Positions 12,117 through 23,145 are shown, counted from the stretch's first letter. The stretch: DNA of 64,000 nucleotides from Deroplatys truncata (GCA_030765065.1 CM060979.1:111464350-111528349); one strand, 5' to 3'. Made by a program: numbers and translations. Notes: generated by a model not told the origin, from the sequence alone.

Positions 12117-12891
12117 TTGCATTCACATGACCTTCTCTACCCTCTATCGCTTATTGGGTATACAAACTATACTTACTAAAGCTTATTTTTCTATCCATTT
12201 CATTTTAATGCAAATAAACCATTGCTGCATTACACATTTCGTTACATTAATGACAAAGGGGACAACGTTAGTCAAATGTTTAAGAACTGGACGCTGAACT
12301 TAAACTTCCATGCTCTTTCCATGGAATCGCGAAAAACAACTGAGTGTTGACAGGACTTGAAAAGGATGACCAAGTATTGTACAAATCGAACTATCAATAA
12401 CGGATATCTCAGAAATGGCTGTGTTTTAAAGAGATGTATCTACACTTTTTGTGTAGTACATTTTCGTCTCTCACTTAACGTTTACCAGTTATACAAGATT
12501 CTACCTACAAAATTCTTTCCGAATGAATGCGACTTCATAGGTATTCCCATAAAATTGAAGATATACATTTTTTCATGTAAATACTTTTAATACCTTATTT
12601 TAATCAAAACCACGATAACCATTTTTAGAAAATAAAACATTTCGAAAAATGTTCCATGTAAAGGGTAGTGTGGGGTGGGGGATTTTCTGGAAAATCTTAG
12701 TGTCGCATTTTTGGAAGATACTGAACTGGAATACCAACTTTGGTATTTATCCAACTTTTCGTTTTTGAGTTATGGTTAACACACACACACACGCGCGCGC
12801 GCGGGCGTTTTTCTAAAAGTGCTTTGTGGGGTTCAGGGGGCCTCAAAACATGTATTTCCGGTGAAATATCTACATCGAATTTTTTGGTGAA
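12117..12891 (-). mobile_element. R1 copy in reverse orientation, lacking its own 5' end
   Basis: Reading right to left it runs from TTCGATGTAGATATTTCACC through the core (CACA microsatellite 12778-12803) to GGTAGAGAAGGTCATGTGAA. The expected ACTTTCTCTAC 5' terminus is replaced by a second, inverted 3' end at 12892-12972. Confidence 0.8.
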
Positions 12892-12972
12892 TACAGTAAG
12901 CTTTAGTAAGGATGGTTTGTATGCCTACTAATAAAGATAGAGGGTAGAGAAGGTCATGTGAACATATCACAT
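12892..12972 (+). mobile_element. R1 3'-end fragment making a ~60-bp inverted repeat
   Basis: AAGCTTTAGTAAGGATGGTT through GAGGGTAGAGAAGGTCATGT is the inverted counterpart of 12122-12183. The reverse R1 copy is thus flanked by two 3' ends. Confidence 0.8.
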
Positions 12973-13369
12973 TGGATGTTTTGCTCCAGTTACGGCCGCA
13001 ACTGTTACGTGCGTCCTTTTAGCTTGCTTTACTGTATAAACCTTGAGTAACCCTGTGTTGTTCAGCAGGAGACCGAACTGATGATGTCCTTTATTACGTA
13101 CTGTATGATTCCTTGTACTCTCTGTAGTTGGCTTCAATATTTCCAACTAGGAGTGCATAACATCTCTGTTGCTGAAAGCACCGTTGTATTTATTACGTGA
13201 GTGAAGAAGTTTACGTGTTTTAAATGTTGTTGCTGCAGTATAACTCAGAGGTTTACGACTTAAGTGAGCCTCCTTTAAGCTTGTAATATTGATGTGCATG
13301 TTAAGAAAGAGTAGCATTAAGTGAAGAAGACAGGATGATTTATTGCAACATGTGGTTTTTGTGTTGCAG
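12973..13369 (+). other. Intron just upstream of the RING exon
   Basis: Ends in a T/G-rich stretch and ttgcag acceptor. No other feature is seen. Confidence 0.5.
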
Positions 13370-13466
13370 TTTGTAGGAGTTGCATCATCAAGTACCTGGA
13401 GGGGAGCAGCTTCTGTCCACTATGCGAGTGTCAGATCCACAAGGCCAAGCCCCACCGCAACCTCAA
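13370..13466 (+). CDS. Psc: Psc exon: second half of RING finger
   Basis: The acceptor is ttttgtgttgcag and the donor is gtgagt. The exon begins with two bases of a split codon, then reads CRSCIIKYLEGSSFCPLCEC followed by QIHKAKPHRNL, and ends with two bases of the next codon. CxxC and CPLC are the last four zinc ligands of the C3HC4 RING found in PCGF proteins (compare FC-x2-C...YCPIC in BMI1). The RING contacts the Sce/Ring1 RING to form the E3 ligase core of PRC1. The first four ligands must come from an upstream exon, which I could not find between 1 and 13369. An in-frame upstream reading is blocked, which agrees with an intron boundary here. Confidence 0.93.
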
Positions 13467-14420
13467 GTGAGTCATCCTCATTGATTCTGTGTTTCATTAA
13501 GGTGACCATCCGTCCCGTAACGCAGGTCCGGTAATCAATCAAGCTAACTTATCGACTGCACAATATTTTTCCCCTCTGAAGTTATATCAAAATTTAAAAA
13601 ACAACATTGATATAATATTATCGTTCGTGAGTACGTTCCCATCAAGCCCAGCCAATGCAATGCACTGAAAAGCTTGTTGGCAACACTGTGCGTATCCATA
13701 TGCTTTCGCTGCCCCAAGATCTCGATTCATTTACAATCGGTGCAGAGTATTTCGTCGTAGTAGTAGTATTTCAACTTTACGATGATAAAATTTCTGAAAA
13801 TGAAATATATGTGTAATGTACAGAGTTAGATAAAAACTGTCCACCTATCAAAGTGAAAAAAGTACCTTATTTTATTATGTGAAGTGCAGTTCTAAATTTT
13901 CTGTTACTCATTATGGGGGGCGGATATTCCACAATGTTTAATAAATGCCCAAGGAAGTAGATGTAGCTGCTGTTATTTGACTGGCTGATTTTGACCACAC
14001 AATGCAGTTAAACACTATGTCACGAAGTGTTACACACTACAGAATGCAACAAGTTTCACGCATTATGGGACAAAATTCCAGATTCTTGACCAATTACATC
14101 CTGTTTTCTTTCATATGGTAAAATCATTGTAGAGTTAATAAATTGCCACATCACACGTTTTGAAATCTTACTTGTGGTTCATTCGGTATAAACACGGTGC
14201 CCCTACATCACACACAAAAATTAAAAAGGAAGAAATTTGGGGGGAGATGCTACACACACGCGGTTACATTCACACGATTCACATACAACCTTCCACACCA
14301 GACCCTCGACCTAAAAGTTGATGCAGTAATTTGTATCACAAATTACTTAAATGTAAATAATGATTGTAATATGAATATGCATTTTTATGTGACATTGATT
14401 TCATATGTTTATTGATTATA
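13467..14420 (+). other. Intron after RING exon, unique sequence
   Basis: Begins with the donor gtgagt. No repeat or coding sequence is recognised up to the LTR-like region. Confidence 0.5.
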
Positions 14421-15245
14421 AATATTGTTGAGAAGTAAGTTTTTAATACCTTACTGAAACTGTCAATAATAGCGCGCAATAATGCAGAGAGGGGGGTGAG
14501 CTGTTTATCATTATTGGAAACGAGGAAGTTACGTAATGTTGGCGCGTTTTTCGGTAGAAACTTCTGGAATATTTTCTCCCTAAAGCATATGTATTCATAA
14601 TTTTCATTGGATATTAAAATAGACGCTAATGTTGGCGCGTTTTATTAGCCAATAGTAGTTCAGTTATAATCTTTAGGCGTATCTGGATGCAGGAGTATAA
14701 ATAGGGTAGGTTAGAGGTAGCTTGAGGGCAGTTCATCGAAAATCTCAATACATTACACGTCGCCTTCAGTTGCTCAGTTCATCAAAATTCTTTGTGCACT
14801 ACACGTCGTCTTCAGTTCGTCAGTTCGTCAAAATATTTGTATGAGATACGTCGGCTATAGATTCACAAGTTACGAAAATCTAAAGTATTATAAAGTTAAT
14901 TATACACATAGTTGAAGTACGTGAATTAAGAGTGATTAGTAATGAAGTTATTATAACAGTTTCAGTTTGGCGAGTGTTAAGATCAATGTATAAATGTGAT
15001 AGTTAACGTGTTTGACAATAAATGTGTAAAAACAAATTTCTTCATCAGTGTTATATTTGGATAAAAGATTCCTTTCCGTTTACACACTCTGATTCTAGAG
15101 ACATGTTCGACTGAGAAATAATAGCTAGCCGGAGGACAGTAAACAAAACTTATAATTCTTTCAAACACTAATACTACCACAAATTGCTAACACTAGATGG
15201 AGCTATGAACCTAACAAAGAATGACGTCACAAGATGGCTTCAACA
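14421..15245 (+). mobile_element. Candidate LTR upstream of leader repeats
   Basis: Shows promoter-like features: two copies of TGTTGGCGCGTTTT (14537 and 14630), a TATA box GTATAAATAG at 14695-14704, and two about 50-bp direct repeats starting CAGTTCATC with a shared ACTACACGTCG-like core. It is followed by the leader-like array at 15281. Ends and target duplication are not fixed. A single-gene promoter is a less likely alternative, since no coding exon follows. Confidence 0.4.
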
Positions 15246-15280
15246 CATGATGTTAAATAAACATTAATAAATACACTCGC

Positions 15281-15430
15281 AAATTGGCTACCACAACGTG
15301 GGGCTACAATAATGTTAAATACATTATAAATAATACCGTTATAAATTGGCTCCCAAACGTGGGGCTACAATAATGTTAAATAAATACAACATTTGAACCG
15401 CATCAAATTGGCTCCCATACGTGGGGCTGT
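15281..15430 (+). repeat. Three tandem 62-bp units with primer-binding-site-like motif
   Basis: AAATTGGCTNCCANACGTGG recurs starting at 15281, 15343 and 15405, an exact 62-bp period, each followed by GGCT and usually ACAATAATGTTAAAT. The TTGGC...CCCAACGTGGGGC form resembles a retrotransposon primer-binding/leader sequence. A related motif occurs reversed near 4896. Confidence 0.75.
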
Positions 15431-15701
15431 TAAAATTATGTAACCAAACAAAACAAAAGCAGCACAATCTTCAAGTTCTAATAATTTACGTAAAAACATA
15501 TTACGTAAGCACCATCCGCTACAAAGTGAAGCTCACCACACAACACCCAAAGAATAACGCTCACTTCCCCCACTCTCCACCGCTGGCCAGGATCGCCAGC
15601 TAGACGGTGGCGAGTCGCCACGCCAGACGAACTTCAAAAACCCAGCCGAAAGAATTACCCCAACAATACTGTCGCCAACGATGCAATAATGTGTCTGGCG
15701 T

Positions 15702-15730
15702 GACAACACACACACACACACACACACATA
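15702..15730 (+). repeat. (CA)n microsatellite
   Basis: A CA run in the intron, about 80-90 bp before the second visible Psc exon. Confidence 0.9.
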
Positions 15731-15807
15731 CACTCCACAATAGCTCATCATGTGGAAAACAAAGTAGGATAACTAAAATGATGGCGTTTTCTTCTTTCTT
15801 ATTCCAG

Positions 15808-15911
15808 ACCAGACAAGGCCCTTCAAGACATCGTGTACAAACTCGTGCCTGGATTATTCCATTCAGAAATGAGGCGGCGGAGGGAATTTTACGCAAAGCA
15901 TCCAGAATATT
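15808..15911 (+). CDS. Psc: Psc exon: post-RING basic linker
   Basis: The acceptor is cttattccag and the donor gtaagt. One base completes the Lys codon from the previous exon; the exon then encodes 34 residues, [20 protein letters not shown] followed by [14 protein letters not shown], plus one base. [16 protein letters not shown] and the Arg run before FYxxHP are hallmark PCGF sequences directly after the RING, known in the family to help contact the partner RING and the nucleosome. The MRRRR stretch may also act in nuclear import (inference). A (CA)n tract lies about 90 bp upstream of the acceptor, and the intron to the next exon is 6.4 kb. Confidence 0.94.
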
Positions 15912-18415
15912 GTAAGTATTTCTTTTACATACAGTACTAAAATGTCTTCAAATAGCTCGAATTCTTTGACTACACAGGGCTTTAAAACCCGTCAGATCTT
16001 GGGAGCAATAATTGATTAGTGGGATGTCTAGACTCGTTAAAGGCTTTCTCACAAAAAACCAAAAAAACAAACAAACAAATTCCCCGTTATATGAAGGAGA
16101 ATACCAAGCTAATTTGTAAGTTCAGTATTATTTTGCAGGAACCGAAGTTTGGAAAATGAAGTGAACAAGCAATCAAACGTATTTGAGCTATAGAGAGGGA
16201 AAATATGCTTTTATCCAGCTTCTCTAAATTGAAGTTGTCCTACAGATAATTCTGAATAAGGATAAAAACCCATATAAATGTCGTAAATGATTTTTAAAAT
16301 CTGTAAAACTAAGAGAAAATAAATTCCTCTGTAGATGTTTGTGGTATTAAATGTGGGAATCTTTGTAAATAGCTGATAACATACACATCCTGAGATGAGT
16401 GATTGAGTGAGAGGGAGAGAGAGAGAAGAGCGTTTGAGAGAGAGGACGGAGCGAAGGATGGTTGGAACGAAGGCATAACATATATGTTAAAATCAGATAC
16501 ACGGGTTTCCAATATAATTTTCTATCTGAGAATATTAATAGTAACAATCCCTAATTTTGGAAAGCTTTATTACGAATTTGTTGCTTGTGGTGTTTGTAGA
16601 TATTGGTCTAAAGGCGCCACACTTATTCCTGTTTTCATGACTCGGAACGGTTTCTCGATAATGCAGCTGCTTACCGTATATGACGTTCACTTCAAATTAT
16701 AAGGTCTAATATACGGTGTAATTAGAAATCCCTTAGTAACCTCTCAGTACTGTTAACATAGCAGCATTATATTCCCCGCGGAAATGTTGAAGAGAGTAGT
16801 GGGGATTCGCCGGTAGCAGGCTGCCGCAAATACAATAGATAGGAGTGTGGCAAAGAGGGCAGGTTGTTCGTTTCTGATCCTGTTACAGCACTACATTTTG
16901 GAAATAAATGTTATTAAACGATGCTTCTGTGCATACTTTTCCTGTATATTTGGTAAATGGATGTGCATTTTAATTAATGTAATTTGCCATTTATTATTCG
17001 TTACAAGCAAGTTGCATATCTTGCTCAATCTTGGTTATTAATCGCACTACAACACTAAACCTACTAGACATGTGGTTTCTCGGACTCTTCCTTGTGCTGT
17101 TACTCCCCACCAGTCTTCAAAAGGCTTAGTATAACCTACTGTTCTATGTGTATTTTGATGCAGTACTCCGCGGTTTATCCTTTCATTATGGTTATTGTTT
17201 ATATCCATTCTTTACTCTTGTGGGATGCATTATATTGTGGAGTACGCCAAACTTATCTGCAGATGTTTTTATTGTTAAATAAAGAAGCAAAACATAGAGA
17301 GTTAAATAAATTTTAATAGATAATAACGGCAAGAATTTTAGTAAAAGGTGTAGTAATAGTTTTAAACTAAAAAGAAATAGTAACCTAGGTCGTCAGTTGT
17401 TCTTTTGTAGAAAAACACACGTGCTCAACAAGTCGAAGTGCTGTATCGGTCTTCAGCGTCATGGTAGTAATTTATGAAAGCAATCAGATACTGAATCTAA
17501 GGCCTATACTAGAAAGGGACAGTGGAGATAAAATCCAAGCATTCTCTCCTCCAGGAATCGATACCGGAACCTCCCGAGCAGTAGCCGCTCGAACCGAATG
17601 AGTCATATCTTTGATCCTGCATCAAGTATTGTAGCAGTTTATCTTTTGTCATCCCGCAAGCTATTAGAAGAAATAATAGGGCAGGCGGGTTTTTCCACAC
17701 AGCCGATGTAACTGCCTATTGTAAACAGATAATTATCAAATACGGGATAAAGCTGCATTACAAGCTATGCTCTTCGGCATGTTCCCAAATTCCGTAGAAT
17801 ACCTATATAGAGTTGCATTGCTATTCATATGTTTGCTGAATATTTGATAGCACCATCGCCACGTTTATCACCACAAATAATAATAACGATGATAATAATA
17901 ATTACTCCAATCAAAACTACACCTACATCCTATCTCGGCGGTGTAATGGGTAGCGTTTTTGTCTAGTAATTTGCAGGGACTCAGTTCATATCTCGGCTTA
18001 ACAAAATTGACAACCAGATCAACCGAATCATGAATAAGATTTGGCAATAAGTTACGTTATCAAAAGCAAAATAGCTACAAATTAGTAGCAGTGGCCCCTT
18101 AGAAAGTGTCATATTAGCCTTGAAACTTTGAAGGCTTATAAGTTATAATTCATGCTACGATCAGTGATTTGTACCAATTTCTTCCGCATCAAATGCGCAC
18201 TTTTGTTATTTGTAGTCGTTAATACATAAGTGCATTAAAACAAAAGTTTTCAAGTTAAACGGAAATTACTTTTATCCAAGAAAAGGGTTGTGTGGCTTTT
18301 ATTTTCAAATTCTTGCATTCGAGGATGTTTTATTCTAGTTTATAACTTAATAAGTAAATTTCATTAAATAATACACCATTTTGGATTTGTTTGTTCAATT
18401 TCGCTGCAATTTGCC
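15912..18415 (+). other. Intron, mostly unique
   Basis: Begins gtaagt. A (GA)-rich stretch lies at 16409-16445. A tRNA-like B-box fragment may lie near 17940-18000. No coding feature is supported. Confidence 0.45.
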
Positions 18416-18419
18416 TATG

Positions 18420-18500
18420 CTAGTTAGAGGAAGTATTGCATTCCACCCAAAATTCGAAGTGAGATTTCAGCGGAAATGCATATTTTGAGATCCCAGAACG
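18420..18500 (+). mobile_element. R1 fragment
   Basis: Matches the R1 5' region: GGAAGTATTGCATTCCACCC, AATTCGAAGTGAGATTTCAG and GGAAATGCATATTTTGAG. Truncated on both sides. Confidence 0.7.
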
Positions 18501-18796
18501 TCTAACTATGAAACTTATAAAAAATGTAAAACTTATGTTTTTGTTTAAGAGTTTATTTCTGCTCTTGGTAGTTTTCCCGCATTTCAAACTATACAATACC
18601 GAAATTTCATTCCCGCACTTTCTTTCTCACCAGGCCTTCAAAATACCTTCAAATCAGGCACTAGCACACCTGTCTAGTCCTGGATACATACTTCTTTTCA
18701 ATGTCTGACACACTATTGACCGTTAGCATGTAGATACATAGGAATAATAAAATGTGTGTTGAAACCAACGGAAACTATAACAAGCTAAGAAGTGTT

Positions 18797-18799
<3 letters not shown>

Positions 18800-18838
<39 letters not shown>

Positions 18839-18839
18839 G
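18800..18839 (+). repeat. (GA)n microsatellite
   Basis: About 17 GA units. Confidence 0.95.
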
Positions 18840-18959
18840 GGCTCTTACTATAAATAATTTGCAGAAAGTAATTTAGTGGTTATTAAAAATTTTATGGTTG
18901 CAACACATCGCATTTTTTCCAAATATTTATGTTAATTAAGTTCTTCGATTTTTTGGTTG

Positions 18960-19087
18960 TATTACAAAAGCTCCAAATAAACCCGGCGGGCGCGCCCACA
19001 CACAAACACACCTTACCCCCCAAAAAATTGTGTTTTTAATTCATAGGGTGTGAAATTTGATATAAAAATTTAGGGTCGAATATCGTA
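18960..19087 (-). mobile_element. Degenerate R1 fragment
   Basis: GTGTGAAATTTGATATAAAA followed by ATTTAGGGTCGAATATCGTA aligns with the reversed R1 5' region, next to a CA-rich tract that matches the R1 core. Confidence 0.5.
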
Positions 19088-19705
19088 CTTACTATTTTAA
19101 AGTGACAGAATAAATATATTTGTATTTTTATTTGGATTTATATTTATTGCGAAAAACCAATTGGTTACGAATTGTCAATTATAAAGATAAAAATAATAAT
19201 TAAAAGTATCCGCACAAGCTTCCCATTTTATGCCGCATTTGCGTCCAATAATCACCTGCAATCATGAGGTGAGAACCTTGTGTGAGTGACTGTTGCAACA
19301 TAGCGCACTGTTTCGTTCAGACATTTTATAGCTTCTGGCTCTGTCTCTTCTAAAGTTAATCGCTGTCCTTTCTCGTTACAATCGTGCGGTATGGAATTAG
19401 AGGTGATATTGCTATGATTTTCGACATATACTGCCGGAATGATTTATGGGGTTATCTGTCATTTCAGTGCTGTGCCACATTTCAGTTTCGTGTAACAGCG
19501 CTGTTAATCTCAGAGTTTATGACTTTAGCAGGAGTGAGCACGACCATATCTCATGCATTAGTTATACTGCTTCATGTCAGAGATTTCTGCATTTTGTATC
19601 CACATAGGTTTGTTGGTTCTTCCTTTGTCGAAGTATTTTTGAGAATGGTATTGAGAATGGTATTACATTCTCCCATGTTGCTCGGCGTGTGCGTGTTTCT
19701 TTTAT
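19088..19705 (+). other. Intron with no recognised feature
   Basis: A 107-codon open frame at 19384-19707 has hydrophobic stretches but no recognised domain or splice context; taken as chance. Confidence 0.4.
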
Positions 19706-19895
19706 AGTGGTGTTTAACGCCCGTTCTTACTACATATGGCACCACAGTCAGTGAACACTAATGGTACATGAAATTGACAATTGGGAAAGAGAATTTGAGA
19801 AGGAAAAAATCCGTCAGGGAGGACATCTGGCGGGACTTCAACCGCAGACTTCCCGTTGAAAAATTCGTGCTTTAACACCTCGATTAATCGCGCAC
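19706..19895 (-). mobile_element. SINE family S2
   Basis: Reverse copy: TTTAACGCCCGTTCTTACTA, CATATGGCACCACAGTCAG, GACAATTGGGAAAGAGAATT, and a tRNA-like end GGACTTCAACCGCAGACTTC. An internal part of the body is missing compared with the copy at 23146. Confidence 0.75.
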
Positions 19896-19987
19896 GCGCG
19901 GGCGTATGTATGTGTATAATGTATGTTCACCACCTATTTTATTTTGAACTAGCAGATTCCTCAGCTTAGCTCGGCTTAGTGCGTTAT

Positions 19988-20393
19988 ATGTGAAGATTTA
20001 GCTCTGTCCCTCTCACTTTCTCACAGTCTCTCCCTCCCTCCTGCACTAGCACTCTCTCCCCCTGCATTTGGAGAGTCAGATTTCTCTCTCTCACTGTCTC
20101 TCCCTTCTTCTCTCTCTTTCCTTCTGTTACCTCACTCTCTTCCCCTCCATGTTTACATATGGAGATTCAACTTTATCTCTCTTAATCCCTCACTCTCTCC
20201 CTTTCATAGTTTAATGTGGAGATTCAGCTTTGTCTCTCACTTTCTCACTCTCCCCCTCCCTCTCTCTCCCTCTCCCTCTCTCCCTTCCTGTTTACCCCTC
20301 CAAAGTCACACGTGGAGATTCAGCTTTGTCTCCCTTACTTTGTCATTGTCTCATTCTCCCTCGCTCCCTCCCTCTTCTTTCTCTCTCTGTGCA
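19988..20393 (+). repeat. Minisatellite of ~5 pyrimidine-rich units
   Basis: Five degenerate units of about 55-95 bp, each beginning like ATGTGGAGATTCAGCTTTGT (near 19988, 20068, 20159, 20214 and 20310), followed by CT-rich runs of varying length. Confidence 0.8.
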
Positions 20394-20811
20394 ACTTATA
20401 TGATATATTATGTTTTAACAAACCGATAATAAAACTTTTTTTCAGACGCGTTAATATTTATTTAGACACACGCAACAAGTTTTAACAGTACACAAACTGG
20501 TGCCTTTTTCTTATGCTGGCTACACGATTGGAGGTATACGTTTTCCCATGGTAATCAGTTTGTGTAAACCAATAATGAATAGTAACGAAGAATGGTATTA
20601 CTTCTTAAATATTTATCCTGTCAAATTGTATAATTAACGTAGCATTCATTATGATATACCTTCGCTTTAGTTAGATTACATTTTTAATAAAGTACAGTAA
20701 TAAGTGAGATTTTTCCATATTTTTTATTTCCTATCTCTGGGGAAAATAATTGAGACGTCATGTAGCTGATTTTCTCAGTTGAGGTGTGTTGCATACAAGT
20801 TCTTTTTTTTA

Positions 20812-20814
<3 letters not shown>

Positions 20815-20842
<28 letters not shown>
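20815..20842 (+). repeat. (CA)n microsatellite
   Basis: Perfect CA run in AT-rich intron. Confidence 0.95.
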
Positions 20843-20845
<3 letters not shown>

Positions 20846-21194
20846 TTAAAAATGTCTTATATTCAGCCGTAACATTACTATCAATGCTTATTGTGTTGCC
20901 TTTTTTACATTCTTTCATCTTATTTTCAATGGTAAGGTTCAAAACAGTTACAACAAAGAGTAATGTTACATTCCTTTCAAAAAGAACCTTTGCAACCAGC
21001 CTTTATATGCCTTAGTGTTAATTAATCACCCAAAATCGAAAAATACCAGACAAATATAGGTTGCATTTTTATTGCACGTATACACTAGCAGGACACGCAG
21101 CTCTGCTCACGTTATTGCATTAAATGCGAATATTCTACTGTTTCTCCTGCTTTCTCACTACTTATCCCTCCATCTTTCTCTCTCACTTTCCCTA

Positions 21195-21258
21195 ATACCC
21201 TTTCTGATATTAACTGAATCCAAAAAAAGGCACTTTGTGTGTGTGTGTGTGTGTGTGT

Positions 21259-21303
<45 letters not shown>

Positions 21304-21640
21304 GCACAACTCAAAATGAAAAGCCGGAATGCGAAAGTTAGTATTTATGTTCAGCATCTTCCAAGAATGCGAGATTTTCCGGAAATTCAAGCTATTCTTT
21401 ATCTGGACAAGTTTTCATTAAAATACCACATATTTAAAATATTTGCATCGTTAATAAAATGTGGATAGGTGTATCATGAATTTTCTGTGAATAACCTATA
21501 AAGTCGTCTGCATTCTGAATAAATTTTGTATAATTGGTAAATCATAAGATATAGATACAATCTTACTATACAAAACATGTAGAGCTCAGTGAAATTTATG
21601 TCTAATAAATACTTCTTTTGCATTAGCCGTTTTCCGAATA
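21195..21640 (+). mobile_element. R1 copy, truncated, with expanded (GT)n core
   Basis: CTGAATCCAAAAAAAGGCAC precedes a GT tract at 21235-21300, followed by ACAACTCAAAATGAAAAG, TCAGCATCTTCCAAGAATGC and CTGTGAATAACCTATAAAGTC. The 5' and 3' ends are missing. This is the longest microsatellite core of any copy here. Confidence 0.8.
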
Positions 21641-21644
21641 TTCG

Positions 21645-22278
21645 TTGTATGTTTAAGTTTCCACGGTTGTATTTTGTTTGTGGAATTGTGCATGCAACCT
21701 GTTTGGTTTAGGATTATATATATTAAAAGTTATTGTTAACAGAAGAATAGCCTTTTTTATGCGAATAGTGTAATTATTAGTGGAATTATGTGAAGTTGCA
21801 ATGGGCAATTTATCAAACAATCACACTTCTTTCTGCCGGATTAGGAGCAACCACGTGTAGTATAGAAGGGATGTGCAAATTCATTTGATAAGATAGTTTC
21901 AAAGAGTTTGAAAACTGCAAATACCTTCCTTCTTTTTCTCATATCTAAAAGAAAGTGAAAATGAGCTCACACATTAATAATTTTAAAAATTAAATCCGAA
22001 TGAAATGTATATATAGCCAGAACGGTTGGGTGTGGTTATGAAAACGAAACCCATAATTTAGTTGAATAACTCTGACAAAGGGTTTGTAGCAGATTAGCCA
22101 TTACATGGTGTTTTTAATGGCAATTACTGACAGAATGAGGAACATTATAGCTTTATTACCAGTCGCCATAATCAGCCGTACTGGAATAGCTTTGATTAAT
22201 ACCAGTGTTCCATGTCACAGTGTACACATTGCTTGGATGTGCAGTATATCTAACATGCCGCGTTGTGCTATTTTGCAG
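21645..22278 (+). other. Intron before the RAWUL-start exon
   Basis: AT-rich unique sequence ending in the gctattttgcag acceptor. Confidence 0.5.
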
Positions 22279-22378
22279 TAAGAGATGCCACTACGCCAGA
22301 AGGACGGGGCGAGGGAGTGGAACGTCTTATCTACTCGCCCGACGACAGCATCAGCCTTTCCCTCGAGTACCTGGACCC
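22279..22378 (+). CDS. Psc: Psc exon: linker and start of RAWUL domain
   Basis: The acceptor is gctattttgcag and the donor gtaagt. After two bases completing a Leu codon it encodes RDATTPEGRGEGVERLIYSP then DDSISLSLEYLD, plus two bases of the next Pro codon. SISLSLEYLD corresponds to the IISLSIEFFD motif at the start of the ubiquitin-like RAWUL domain of BMI1-type proteins; the preceding acidic and Gly-rich linker is variable in the family. The exon is followed by a 34.8-kb intron full of transposons. A 19-bp piece of it (22354-22372) recurs in that intron at 24564-24582. Confidence 0.93.
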
Positions 22379-22507
22379 GTAAGTATTCAGTTTCATACCT
22401 TGCCTGTCGCATTAACTGCACGTTTTCTGTTACACTGATCTACCTGTGCGTTCCGTTAGCTTCGTTATACAGGGGATTAGCGAACTTATTCCTTTCAGAA
22501 ATTGAAA

Positions 22508-22715
22508 TTGAAATTGAGTTTTTGTTTATGGACGCTCTTTAATTTCTGTGGTCCTCTTTATCAGGCTTGAGGTTCTGTTACGTGCCGTAAAATTACGACA
22601 CGGGACCACCGGCTTTACTTCCCTTCCGAAGTAAGCCATGCTAAGGATTTTTACGTCCGAAAAAATCCATCGTCCTCCGCCGGGTTTGAACCCGCGACCT
22701 TGGGAACTATTCCTT
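22508..22715 (-). mobile_element. SINE family S1 with B-box head
   Basis: Reverse copy from GAGTTTTTGTTTATGGACGC to GTTTGAACCCGCGACCTTGG. The head gives the B-box GGTTCAAACCC on the reverse strand. It adjoins the mariner-superfamily element at 22724. Confidence 0.9.
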
Positions 22716-22723
22716 TCAGTAGT

Positions 22724-23142
22724 ACAGGATTATTCAAAAAGAGGGAACAGACTTTCCATATTTATTTCTAATGAACTACAATAGATAGCGACACATAGTA
22801 CGACACATCATTAAATAGAGGAAAGTTCAAAGTTTAGCCCCACCTATTAGTTCCATTCAGTGCCTACTGAATGTTTGTTTGTTTACGAGAAAATGGTGAC
22901 GCCTCAGAAAAGTCGTTTTGTGTGCTGCATTATGCAAAGAGTGAATCCATTGTTTCATTGCAGCGTGCATTTCGTTGTAACTTCAGCAACGAGCCGCCTC
23001 GTCATAAAAAATTACAATTGATACAATAAATTCATAGAAGATGGTTGCATATGCAAACGGAAAAGCACTGGTCGTCCTCGTATAACAAATAGTGCTCAGT
23101 TTGAACACATAAGTCTGTTCTTTCTTTTTGAATAATCGTGTA
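22724..23142 (+). mobile_element. Deleted Tc1/mariner-superfamily element with ~30-bp TIRs
   Basis: The left end TACAGGATTATTCAAAAAGA is matched by the inverted right end, whose complement is TACACGATTATTCAAAAAGA; both continue to GAACAGACTT. It holds the N-terminal part of a transposase and nothing of the catalytic domain, so it is a short non-autonomous copy (about 420 bp). A TA lies at each terminus, as expected for this superfamily. Confidence 0.8.
22893..23092 (+). pseudogene. Transposase N-terminal (helix-turn-helix) remnant
   Basis: Starts MVTPQKSRFVCCIMQ; then, with frame changes, SLQRAFRCNFSNEPPRHK and GCICKRKSTG-like sequence. This is the DNA-binding start of transposases of the MVTPQEKAQCV type, of which the C-terminal part is seen at 11200-11440 in another copy. 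Frameshifts and a stop make it non-functional. Confidence 0.7.
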
Positions 23143-23145
23143 CTT

